In this document: positions 8,719 to 15,227 of the stretch, piece after piece | Layout of the letters: each line of letters starts with the position of its first letter | Position numbering within the stretch: position 1 is the first letter of the stretch | Source: an uncultured Actinomycetes bacterium | GTDB taxonomy: Bacteria; Actinomycetota; Actinomycetes; Nanopelagicales; Nanopelagicaceae | Assembly (NCBI GenBank): GCA_903844855.1 | Contig: CAIMVH010000163.1 | Span: 1-39,740, forward strand | Length of the DNA: 39,740 nt | Reading direction: 5' to 3' | The notes under the pieces: generated by a model | Told to the model about the DNA's origin: nothing | What the model saw: only the letters and a program-made list of their open reading frames with translations | The model's database searches: none | Made by a program: the position numbers and the translations under genes

Positions 8719-9488
8719 TACCTTTTGACCTCATTATCTGACGCCTTGAGTGCACGGGAGATCATTTGCAGATTATCTCGCAAACCTTCGTTGCCATGGG
8801 CAAAGAGCGCCTCAATACACGCGGTTCCTACGACGACGCCATCCGCCCCCGATTTCATGATGCGGGTGGCCGTCGGCGCATCGCTCACACCGAAGCCGGC
8901 AACTACCGGAACGTTCTTATTAATAGCGCGCATTTTCTCTACCAGGAAACTGGGGTCGCCGGCGGCCGTTCCAGTGCCCGTCTGCCCTGGGCGCGTCGGC
9001 ACCATGATGTATCCGGTAGCAGCACGCGCCAACTTCTCGTCTGCTTCTGTGTACTCCCACGGCACAAAGACTGTGAGGGCAACCCCGAGCGCTGCAAGAC
9101 GCTGATCAAACCCTTCTGGGTGGTGGCCGAGCATGAGGACACCATCGATGACATCTGCCTCTACCCACTTTTCCAAATCTGTGAAATCGGCATCGGCGTA
9201 ACACATCCAGAGAAGTCCCGGACGACGCTTTGCGGTGGATAACCATTCACTAAGAACTTTTGCAATTGAGTTGCCATCAGTGCCGGCGGCGTGTGCCCGC
9301 TTCATGGAGGAGCCCATGGTGTCGCCGTCCATATATGGATCGCCGGAAGGTAGGCCAATTTCTAAAATATCGGCGCCGCCCTCGAGGTAAGCGTCGAGAA
9401 TCACGCGGGAGAACTCTGGATCACCCGCGGGCACATAAGTAATCAAGACGGGTCTACCCAAAGAAAAGGGGGCCAGCAATTTGTTCAT
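8718..9488 (-). CDS. TrpA-like lyase in the sugar operon (not the housekeeping TrpA)
   Basis: A 256-residue TIM-barrel homologue of tryptophan synthase alpha. It keeps the two acids used by TrpA: Glu43 in DILEIGLPSGDP and Asp54 in YMDG, equivalent to Glu49 and Asp60. It also keeps the phosphate-binding GFGVSDAPTA and GADGVVVGTA loops and a loop-6 RPGQTG. It lacks the NPI/RYG segment and the PDLxxEE motif around TrpA Asp130, replaced here by LGHHPEG. These regions surround the indole pocket and the TrpB interface. The true trpA is nearby at 11822, so this copy is expected to have a different substrate, probably retro-aldol cleavage of a phosphorylated compound releasing a triose phosphate. The start at 9488 is chosen for its AAGGAGAGG ribosome-binding site. 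Confidence 0.85.
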   Translation of the reverse strand: MNKLLAPFSLGRPVLITYVPAGDPEFSRVILDAYLEGGADILEIGLPSGDPYMDGDTMGSSMKRAHAAGTDGNSIAKVLSEWLSTAKRRPGLLWMCYADADFTDLEKWVEADVIDGVLMLGHHPEGFDQRLAALGVALTVFVPWEYTEADEKLARAATGYIMVPTRPGQTGTGTAAGDPSFLVEKMRAINKNVPVVAGFGVSDAPTATRIMKSGADGVVVGTACIEALFAHGNEGLRDNLQMISRALKASDNEVKR

Positions 9489-9519
9489 GCTGACCCCCTC
9501 TCCTTCTGGACAGACTTTA

Positions 9520-10464
9520 CTAAGCGTTGTCCTTGTTGATAACCGTTCCTGGGACAAATACAACCTTGTCGGCAGGTACCGTTCCAGCAAAGAAGTCCTG
9601 AATGATCTTTACTTCAGTAGCTGCAATCGTTGGCCAATCTTGCGCCATCGTGGCAACCCAGTTTCCGCCCTTAGCAACTTCTGCGCGAGCGAAATCTTGA
9701 CCGTCTACACCGGTGATCTTCACTTCGGTGCGACCAGCTTCTTGCGTTGCTTGGTATGCACCAAGTGCACTGGCATCCCAACCGGCCCAGACACCATCAA
9801 TCTTGCCTGCGGGGTACTTGGTGAGGAAGTCATTGACAGTCTTCTTCGCAAAGCCAGTGGAATCTGCAGGATCGCCTTGTACATATTCAACGATCTTGTA
9901 ACCAGCGGCTTCGAAGAGCTTCTTAGCTTCGGCGCCACGGATTTGTACTGGTTGGAATGCGTCAAAGACGATCATGGCAATGTTGCCTGGCTTGCCAATG
10001 GCATCCATCATCGCTTGCGCACTTGCGCTGCCGAGGAAACCGTTGTCGGTGGTGACGTTGACCAGGATTGGATCCTCAGTGCCACCGGTATCAAGACCGA
10101 AGACTGGAACGTTGGCTGCCTTCGCAGCGGCCAAACCTTCGCCAAACTCTTTAGGAGTTCCGAAGGCGAGCACAATGGCATCGACCTTCTGTGACACAGC
10201 AGTGGTGATTTCGCCGTTGACTTTGGCGTTATCACTCATGGTGTCAACAAGTGAAGTCTTGAACCCAGCAGCTTCAGCAGCTTTGACGAACTCGTCAATA
10301 GCGGTCTTAGCAGCAGGTTGTGCTGAGTAATCTGGGGAAATAATTGCAATCGTCTTCGCCGGGGCTGGGGCGGCCTCTTCTGATGACGAAGTGGATGAGC
10401 TGCAAGCAGCGAGCGCAAAGAGCGCTGCCACGGTGGCTCCGATAATTCCTAATTTCTTCTGCAT
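9520..10464 (-). CDS. Sugar ABC transporter solute-binding lipoprotein
   Basis: A 314-residue periplasmic-binding-protein type 1 (RbsB-like, Peripla_BP_4) component of the importer. The N-terminus is a lipoprotein signal ending LFALAAC, with lipidated Cys21 followed by a Ser/Ala/Pro-rich linker. The first domain begins TIAIISPDYSAQPAAKTA and contains VDAIVLAFGTPKEFGEGLAAAKAANVPVFGLDTGG. The second has KIDGVWAGWDASALGAYQATQEAGR and ITGVDGQDFARAEVAKGG. Start 10464 is set by AGAGGAG upstream; the longer frame runs into the promoter. It is the first gene of the operon, 31 nt ahead of the TrpA-like gene. The ligand cannot be read from sequence alone. Confidence 0.92.
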   Translation of the reverse strand: MQKKLGIIGATVAALFALAACSSSTSSSEEAAPAPAKTIAIISPDYSAQPAAKTAIDEFVKAAEAAGFKTSLVDTMSDNAKVNGEITTAVSQKVDAIVLAFGTPKEFGEGLAAAKAANVPVFGLDTGGTEDPILVNVTTDNGFLGSASAQAMMDAIGKPGNIAMIVFDAFQPVQIRGAEAKKLFEAAGYKIVEYVQGDPADSTGFAKKTVNDFLTKYPAGKIDGVWAGWDASALGAYQATQEAGRTEVKITGVDGQDFARAEVAKGGNWVATMAQDWPTIAATEVKIIQDFFAGTVPADKVVFVPGTVINKDNA

Positions 10465-10519
10465 CCGTACTCCTCTGTGAAGGTCTGTCCGTAGTAGGTG
10501 CTTCTTCCCGTCAGAATTG

Positions 10520-10548
10520 ACAGTAAGAGCCTGCAGCCACGCCGTCAA
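10520..10548 (-). promoter_or_regulatory. Predicted sigma-70-type promoter of the carbohydrate operon
   Basis: On the minus strand, a -35 box TTGACG (10548-10543) and a -10 box TACTGT (10525-10520) are separated by 17 nt. The predicted start near 10513 leaves a 5-prime leader of roughly 50 nt with an AGAGGAG ribosome-binding site before the ATG at 10464. The -35 box lies in one arm of the 26-bp palindrome. Confidence 0.65.
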
Positions 10549-10570
10549 GAGAAAACTAGTTTTTTCTTGA
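10545..10570. promoter_or_regulatory. 26-bp near-perfect palindrome, probable operator shared by divergent promoters
   Basis: The left half TCAAGAGAAAACT (10545-10557) matches the reverse complement of the right half AGTTTTTTCTTGA (10558-10570) at 12 of 13 positions, centred on ACTAGT. The outer TTGA of each arm is the first part of a -35 box, one for each divergent promoter. There is no loop, so an operator is more likely than an RNA hairpin. The GntR regulator of the operon is the obvious candidate protein. Confidence 0.65.
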
Positions 10571-10602
10571 TTCAGAGAGGCAACAGCCCTAAGGTAGCGC
10601 CA
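10567..10602 (+). promoter_or_regulatory. Predicted trpB promoter with leaderless start
   Basis: The -35 TTGATT (10567-10572), a 17-nt spacer and the -10 TAAGGT (10590-10595) are followed by 6 nt and then the ATG at 10602. The predicted transcription start would coincide with the A of the start codon. No Shine-Dalgarno sequence is present, which agrees with leaderless translation. Confidence 0.6.
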
Positions 10603-11822
10603 TGACGAAGATCGCCGCACCCCTATTAATCTCCTCATCTGAAGCAATCGATGGCCACTTTGGCCCCTACGGAGGCCGCTTCGTTCCAGAAGCGCTCATC
10701 AGCGCCTTAGATGAGCTGGAGCGCATCTATAACGCCGCCAAGGTCGACCCTGCCTTTATCGCCGAGTTGGCGGAGCTGAACGCCACCTATATCGGCCGCC
10801 CCAGCATCCTCACCGAGGCGCATAACTTTTCTAAAGCGTGTGGCGGGGCCCGCATCCTTTTAAAGCGCGAAGATCTCAACCACACCGGTTCACACAAAAT
10901 CAACAACGTGATTGGTCAGGCACTTATCACCAAGCGCATGGGCAAGAAGCGCATCATCGCTGAGACCGGCGCTGGACAACATGGCGTTGCTGCAGCAACA
11001 GCTGCCGCACTCATGGGTTTTGAATGCGTCGTATATATGGGTGCAGAAGATATTCGTCGTCAATCTCTCAACGTGGCACGCATGAAACTTCTTGGCGCCG
11101 AAGTTGTTCCTGTTACATCCGGTTCACAGACTCTTAAAGATGCTCTTAACGAAGCGATGCGCGATTGGGTCACCAACGTAGCCACTACCCATTACTTGCT
11201 CGGCACCGTCGCCGGCCCACACCCGTTCCCCTCTATGGTGCGCGACTTCCATAGCGTGATCGGCATTGAGGCCCGCGAGCAAGTTCTTGCACTCACCGGC
11301 AAACTTCCCGATGCAGTACTCGCCTGTGTCGGTGGCGGCTCTAACGCCATTGGCATCTTCCATCGATTTATTTCAGATCCATCCGTTCGTCTGATTGGCC
11401 TAGAAGCCGGCGGCGATGGCATCGAGACCGGTCGCCATGCTTCAAGTATTTCTGGTGGTACCAGTGGAGTGCTCCACGGTTCACGCACCTATGTATTGCA
11501 AGATGAAGATGGGCAGACGATTGAGTCGCACTCCATCTCTGCAGGTTTGGATTACCCCGGTGTTGGCCCGGAGCATGCCTACCTCAAAGATATGGGCCGA
11601 GCTGAATATCGTTCAGTCACCGACGCACAAGCGATGGAAGCATTCGCACTCCTCTCACGCACCGAAGGAATCATTCCGGCAATTGAAACGGCGCACGCGC
11701 TCTATGGCGCCATGGTGCTCGGTCGCGAACTTGGTCCGGACGCCACCATCTTGATCAATCTCTCGGGTCGCGGAGATAAAGACGTACAGACCGCCGCTGC
11801 CTGGTTTGGCATTGAACTGTAA
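10602..11822 (+). CDS. trpB: Tryptophan synthase beta chain
   Basis: A 406-residue fold-type II PLP enzyme that condenses indole with L-serine to make tryptophan, working as an alpha2beta2 complex with TrpA. Family motifs are clear: [13 protein letters not shown] at the N-terminus, [16 protein letters not shown] with the PLP lysine at Lys99, [18 protein letters not shown], the [10 protein letters not shown] phosphate-binding loop and the C-terminal NLSGRGDKD. Length is normal for TrpB1. The stop overlaps the trpA start (TAATG). The gene has its own divergent promoter; trpC and the rest of the pathway are not adjacent, unlike the common trpC-trpB-trpA order. Confidence 0.97.
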   Translation: MTKIAAPLLISSSEAIDGHFGPYGGRFVPEALISALDELERIYNAAKVDPAFIAELAELNATYIGRPSILTEAHNFSKACGGARILLKREDLNHTGSHKINNVIGQALITKRMGKKRIIAETGAGQHGVAAATAAALMGFECVVYMGAEDIRRQSLNVARMKLLGAEVVPVTSGSQTLKDALNEAMRDWVTNVATTHYLLGTVAGPHPFPSMVRDFHSVIGIEAREQVLALTGKLPDAVLACVGGGSNAIGIFHRFISDPSVRLIGLEAGGDGIETGRHASSISGGTSGVLHGSRTYVLQDEDGQTIESHSISAGLDYPGVGPEHAYLKDMGRAEYRSVTDAQAMEAFALLSRTEGIIPAIETAHALYGAMVLGRELGPDATILINLSGRGDKDVQTAAAWFGIEL

Positions 11823-12613
11823 TGTCGCATCTCGCTGATCTCTTTGTTCGCACGCGCGCGGAGAATCGCGCAGCACTCATCGGCTACCTACCCGCTGGAT
11901 TTCCCAACCAAGAGATGTCGATCAAAGTCATTAAGGCGATGATCGAAGGTGGCGTGGACGCCGTGGAGATCGGTTTCCCGTATAGCGATCCGGTCATGGA
12001 TGGGCCGATCATTCAAGAAGCGGCCGAAACTGCTCGTGCCGCAGGTATCACCATGAAGAAGACGCTCGAAGTGGTGCGTGAAGTCGCTACCACTGGTGCG
12101 CCTACTTTGATGATGACCTACTGGAATCCGATCGATCGATATGGCGTGGAGCGATACGCAGAAGATTTTCACGCTGCAGGCATGGAAGGCGTCATCACTC
12201 CTGACCTCACCATTGAAGAGGCAGACGAGTGGCTTGGCTTAACCGATCGACTTGGTTTGCACCCCATCTTCGTAGTTGCACCTAGTACTGCCGACGAACG
12301 CTTAAAACTGGTAGCCGATAGGTGTAGCGGATTTATCTATGCTGCCAGCACGATGGGCGTCACTGGCGCGCGCACCACAGTATCTTCGGCGGCCAGCACG
12401 CTTGTTGAGCGTCTCCGCAAAATTACTGATACTCCAGTCTGTGTAGGGCTCGGAGTTTCTAACGGTGAGCAAGCAGCCGAAGTTGCCAAATACGCCGATG
12501 GCGTCATTGTTGGCTCCGCCTTCGTGAAAGCGGTACTTGCAAATCCTGAAGATCCACTACCAGGGGTGCGCGCCGTTGCTGAGGACCTCGCCCGCGGAGT
12601 CCGCAACCGCTAA
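11822..12613 (+). CDS. trpA: Tryptophan synthase alpha chain
   Basis: A 263-residue TIM barrel that cleaves indole-3-glycerol phosphate to indole and glyceraldehyde 3-phosphate. The catalytic residues are Glu49 (AVEIGFPYSDP) and Asp60 (VMDGP). The TYWNPIDRYGVERY segment and the PDLTIEEAD segment around the TrpB interface are present, as are STMGVTGAR (loop 6) and GLGVSNGEQA plus DGVIVGSAFV (phosphate site). All the TrpA-specific elements missing from the paralogue at 8718-9488 are here. Translation is coupled to trpB by a one-base overlap. Confidence 0.97.
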   Translation: MSHLADLFVRTRAENRAALIGYLPAGFPNQEMSIKVIKAMIEGGVDAVEIGFPYSDPVMDGPIIQEAAETARAAGITMKKTLEVVREVATTGAPTLMMTYWNPIDRYGVERYAEDFHAAGMEGVITPDLTIEEADEWLGLTDRLGLHPIFVVAPSTADERLKLVADRCSGFIYAASTMGVTGARTTVSSAASTLVERLRKITDTPVCVGLGVSNGEQAAEVAKYADGVIVGSAFVKAVLANPEDPLPGVRAVAEDLARGVRNR

Positions 12614-12718
12614 GCGACGTTGTTCCCACCGCTCCATCACACAGAGTGAGTTTTTGCCATAGTTAGGCAGACTCTTTCCACAGATATTTATTGAGGATTC
12701 TCCTCGCGACGCATTCCG

Positions 12719-12730
12719 CCGAATATTCGG
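12719..12730. promoter_or_regulatory. 12-bp perfect palindrome just upstream of hicA1
   Basis: CCGAATATTCGG lies 2 nt before the preferred hicA1 start codon. Toxin-antitoxin operons are usually autoregulated at such a site. However, the partner antitoxin has no visible DNA-binding domain and the second module lacks this sequence, so a regulatory role is speculative. Confidence 0.25.
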
Positions 12731-12732
12731 AG

Positions 12733-12987
12733 ATGTCATTCTTCCCAAGCATGAAATCTCAAAGAATGCTGGCACTCCTGCAACGACCTCCGCTTAATTA
12801 TCAACCTAAAAGGGGCAGAGGCAAGGGATCCCACATCTTACTTACAGCGATAAATCGTCCTTTAATAATTTTCGCGTACCACGTAGGAGATACGATTCCC
12901 CCACATGTGGTCAGGGAGATACTGACGAAGCAAGCAGGACTAGATATTGAAGAGGCACTTCGGATCGTGAGAGGGAGGAACAAATGA
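12733..12987 (+). CDS. hicA: HicA-family mRNA interferase toxin (module 1)
   Basis: An 84-residue HicA toxin with the dsRBD-like fold. Visible features are a MKSQRMLALLQ helix, the basic RGRGKGSHILL segment with the GSH motif carrying the catalytic His, an IIFAYH strand, and the IPPHVVREILTKQAGLDIEEAL helices typical of actinobacterial HicA. HicA cleaves mRNA and is neutralised by HicB. The ATG at 12733 is preferred because the peptide before MKS (MSFFPS) aligns with MEQFPS in the second module; ATG 12751 is the alternative. It overlaps hicB by ATGA. A 12-bp palindrome lies just upstream. Confidence 0.8.
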   Translation: MSFFPSMKSQRMLALLQRPPLNYQPKRGRGKGSHILLTAINRPLIIFAYHVGDTIPPHVVREILTKQAGLDIEEALRIVRGRNK

Positions 12988-13187
12988 CAAGAGTCAACGT
13001 TACCTATTCATATAAAGCGGAGTATTGGAATGCGGATTGCCAGGAAGTTCCCCAACTAGCCGCAGGCTCTCCCTCATTACCCAAATTGAGGATTTTGGTT
13101 CGAGATGCGCTTTGCGATTTTCTGAATGATGACAGGCTGGAGATTCATGAATCGACCGATTCAATCGAAACTAAGCAACTTCCTTAG
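12984..13187 (+). CDS. hicB: HicB-like antitoxin (module 1)
   Basis: A 67-residue partial-HicB antitoxin. It has the conserved VTYSYKAEYWNADCQEVPQLAAGSPSL beta-strand core and a LRILVRDALCDFLND helix. The C-terminal ribbon-helix-helix or helix-turn-helix seen in long HicB proteins is absent, so any autoregulation would need another mechanism. The start overlaps the hicA stop by 4 nt (ATGA), giving coupled synthesis. The 3-prime end overlaps the convergent peptidase gene by 17 nt. Confidence 0.75.
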   Translation: MTRVNVTYSYKAEYWNADCQEVPQLAAGSPSLPKLRILVRDALCDFLNDDRLEIHESTDSIETKQLP

Positions 13188-14622
13188 CTAACGCCCTTGA
13201 AAGTATCGGTACCGCATCAGCCCAACTCATCCCAAAGGTTTCTGCGAACACTGTTTCAAAATTCTTTCCACCAGCAACATCTTTATACATCTGCATAATG
13301 ACATCTGGACCCTTGATTGCTGAAAAGATTTCGCTGACTAAGAAACCTACGTCGTAAATTCGCCATTGCGGATACGTTTCCCACGGCGCCCACGTCGGCG
13401 ATGTTGATGGCCCCAGGTAGGCGTTAAACCATGCTTCGTTATACGTAGCGTTGTGGATGAGCTCGCCGGTATCACGCTGACGCTCCGCAAGATAAGCGTC
13501 GTAGGAGGCGTAATAAACTGCAGCGGCTTGCGAGAACTCGGCCCCACCCTCCAATAACCATCTCGGCAGGTTCCAATAGTTGTAGGCTGTTCCTCGCATC
13601 TGAATTTGTTGAATAGTGTGGCTGTACTCGTGCGCTTCTAAGGTGCCACTCGAATGGTTCGGATCACTCTTTCCCCATGGGCTTACTGTGCTCAGAATGA
13701 TTCCATCCCCAGCGGCGTTTACCCAGCTACTTGCGCCCCAGCAAGTGCTCTCCGTTTGGCAATTATTTCTTGCTGCGCTATCCCCTGTCGCCAAACCAGT
13801 TTGCAGCGCTGCGTACTGCGCCTGCGCCCAATCAATATCTTGATAGCCGTAATAGATGAGATAGAGATGTGCGACTTGATTGAACCCAGCGTAAAGGCGC
13901 GATGCTAAATCAATTCCCACGCGCGGAGTCGGATTGTCTAATGTGGAATTAGGGCCAATCAGCGTGGTCACTGTACCGACCGTTGCAGTAGATGTCTCCA
14001 CCTTGGCTTTGCTCTTGGTCCATGCTGCAAACGCCACCGCTGATGTGTTTGCGGCGAGCGCAGCATCAAGACTTGCGAGCGACGTGATGACAACTGGTGC
14101 AGGAGCAGGAGCAGGAGCCGGTGCCGGTGCAGGTGCAGGTGCCGGTGCCGGTGCCGGTGCAGGTGCCGGAGCAGGTGCAGGTGCCGGAGCCGGTGCCGGC
14201 GCCGGTAGAGATATTGGAGTGGGAGTCGGGGTAGGAGTAGGAGTCGGCGTAAGGGTCGGCGTGGGAGTTGGCACCACCGTTGAACTTTCCGAAGGGTTCG
14301 GAGGAATAGCGCATCCCGCGGATGTTGCTGTCGCACAGAGCGAGGGAAGAGGTGTCGGCGTAGGAAGAGGCGTGGGTGCAGGTGTTGGCGCGGGTGTTGG
14401 CGCGGGTGTTGGCGTGGGCGCGGGCTTAGGTATCGGCGCCTTCTTGACCGTTTGCCAAAGTTTTTTCTTTCCTACCTGTGTGCAGATCAGCTGTTGACTC
14501 TTGACCGTGGTTTTTGAACCAATTTTGGTACAACTCCCACCGACCTTTGCGGTGGCGGAGAAGGCAGGGCACATCAGGGCAAGCGAGAGCACTGCTACGA
14601 AGAGAGCCCGCAAAATCCGCAC
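13171..14622 (-). CDS. Secreted gluzincin-like metallopeptidase with Pro-rich stalk
   Basis: A 483-residue exported protein. It starts with a signal peptide (residues 1-23, ending AFSA) and a small Cys module (GGSCTKIG, LICTQVGKKKLWQ). Two Pro/Thr/Ala-rich stalks follow, including an almost pure Pro-Ala run of about 38 residues near 140-176. The C-terminal domain has a HEYSH zinc motif (His331, Glu332, His335) and WLLEGGAEFSQ with Glu358 as a likely third ligand. That is the arrangement of peptidase-MA/gluzincin domains. Substrate is unknown; a role at the cell surface is likely. The GTG start has TAATTT 6 nt upstream, suggesting a leaderless mRNA. The gene is flanked by two hicAB modules on the opposite strand. 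Confidence 0.8.
   Translation of the reverse strand: MRILRALFVAVLSLALMCPAFSATAKVGGSCTKIGSKTTVKSQQLICTQVGKKKLWQTVKKAPIPKPAPTPTPAPTPAPTPAPTPLPTPTPLPSLCATATSAGCAIPPNPSESSTVVPTPTPTLTPTPTPTPTPTPISLPAPAPAPAPAPAPAPAPAPAPAPAPAPAPAPAPAPAPVVITSLASLDAALAANTSAVAFAAWTKSKAKVETSTATVGTVTTLIGPNSTLDNPTPRVGIDLASRLYAGFNQVAHLYLIYYGYQDIDWAQAQYAALQTGLATGDSAARNNCQTESTCWGASSWVNAAGDGIILSTVSPWGKSDPNHSSGTLEAHEYSHTIQQIQMRGTAYNYWNLPRWLLEGGAEFSQAAAVYYASYDAYLAERQRDTGELIHNATYNEAWFNAYLGPSTSPTWAPWETYPQWRIYDVGFLVSEIFSAIKGPDVIMQMYKDVAGGKNFETVFAETFGMSWADAVPILSRALAKEVA
14097..14280. repeat. Low-complexity tandem repeat encoding Pro-Ala and Pro-Thr stalks
   Basis: Short units of the type GCAGGTGC and GCCGGTGC are repeated from about 14097 to 14206, followed by GTAGGAGTG-like units to 14280. 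On the coding (minus) strand they give Pro-Ala and Pro-Thr runs. The variation GGT/GGA/GGG among synonymous positions argues that selection keeps the peptide. Length may vary between strains. Confidence 0.85.
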
Positions 14623-14757
14623 ACGAGCAAATTACCATCGAAGTGAAAGTAACTGTGAGTTACCCGTTGCAAAAAATCTCCGCACTTCAGGCGCCCGTAC
14701 TGCCTCCCCTGTGTATACGGACATTCCTTGCCCCTATCCCTTCACCACGCTTCGCCC

Positions 14758-15009
14758 ATGGAGCAATTTCCCAGTATGAAAGCGCGGCAACTTCTCAGAA
14801 TCCTTCAACGGGATCCACTCAATTATGTAGAGGTACACCAACGCAGGCGCGGATCTCATCGACTACTCAGAGCGATAGGAAAAAAAGACGTGGTGTTTTC
14901 GTTTCACGATCGCATTACAGTACCTCCTAGATTTGTGAGGAGTCTTCTAGTAACCGACATCGGCCTATCCGAGAGAGAGGCGATTCAATTGTTAAGGAGG
15001 GACGTATGA
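14758..15009 (+). CDS. hicA: HicA-family mRNA interferase toxin (module 2)
   Basis: An 83-residue HicA homologue, clearly related to the first (LLRILQRDPLNY here, MLALLQRPPLNY there). It has the basic QRRRGSHRLLRAI segment with the catalytic His, a VVFSFHD strand and the VPPRFVRSLLVTDIGLSEREAI helices. The start at 14758 is preferred by alignment of the upstream peptide with module 1; ATG 14776 is possible, with GGAG about 12 nt upstream. It is coupled to hicB by an ATGA overlap. Divergence from module 1 is large, so the duplication is old or the two were acquired separately. Confidence 0.82.
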   Translation: MEQFPSMKARQLLRILQRDPLNYVEVHQRRRGSHRLLRAIGKKDVVFSFHDRITVPPRFVRSLLVTDIGLSEREAIQLLRRDV

Positions 15010-15227
15010 ATGAATCAAAGATAGAGAGAGCAACGATCACATATTCCCTTGAAGATGGGGTGTGGTGGGCTACAAATTCGGGCGGGTTTGGACTCATCGC
15101 CGCGCACGAAGATAAAGAGCAATTACGCGAGAACGTGCGCATTGCAATTGCAGACTGCTTTGGTGAAGAAGTCGAAATTTCCGAAGTCTTCGAGAATCAC
15201 GCCCCAAAGAACCAATTAACTCACTAG
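15006..15227 (+). CDS. hicB: HicB-like antitoxin (module 2)
   Basis: A 73-residue HicB-type antitoxin core: RATITYSLEDGVWWATNSGGFGLIAAHEDKEQLRENVRIAIADCF, then an acidic tail. It is short and lacks a separate DNA-binding domain, like the module 1 antitoxin. A good AAGGAGG ribosome-binding site lies inside the end of hicA. The last 4 nt overlap the convergent gabT gene. Confidence 0.78.
   Translation: MNESKIERATITYSLEDGVWWATNSGGFGLIAAHEDKEQLRENVRIAIADCFGEEVEISEVFENHAPKNQLTH

Noticed and set aside
8718-9488. Treating the TrpA-like gene as the housekeeping trpA
   Set aside because: A full trpA with all specific motifs is coupled to trpB at 11822-12613, while this copy lacks the indole-pocket and TrpB-interface segments.
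13934-14497. Open frame on the plus strand made of long Gly-Ala and Gly-Val runs
   Set aside because: It is the antisense image of the Pro-rich stalks of the peptidase gene; the repeat keeps several frames open by chance.
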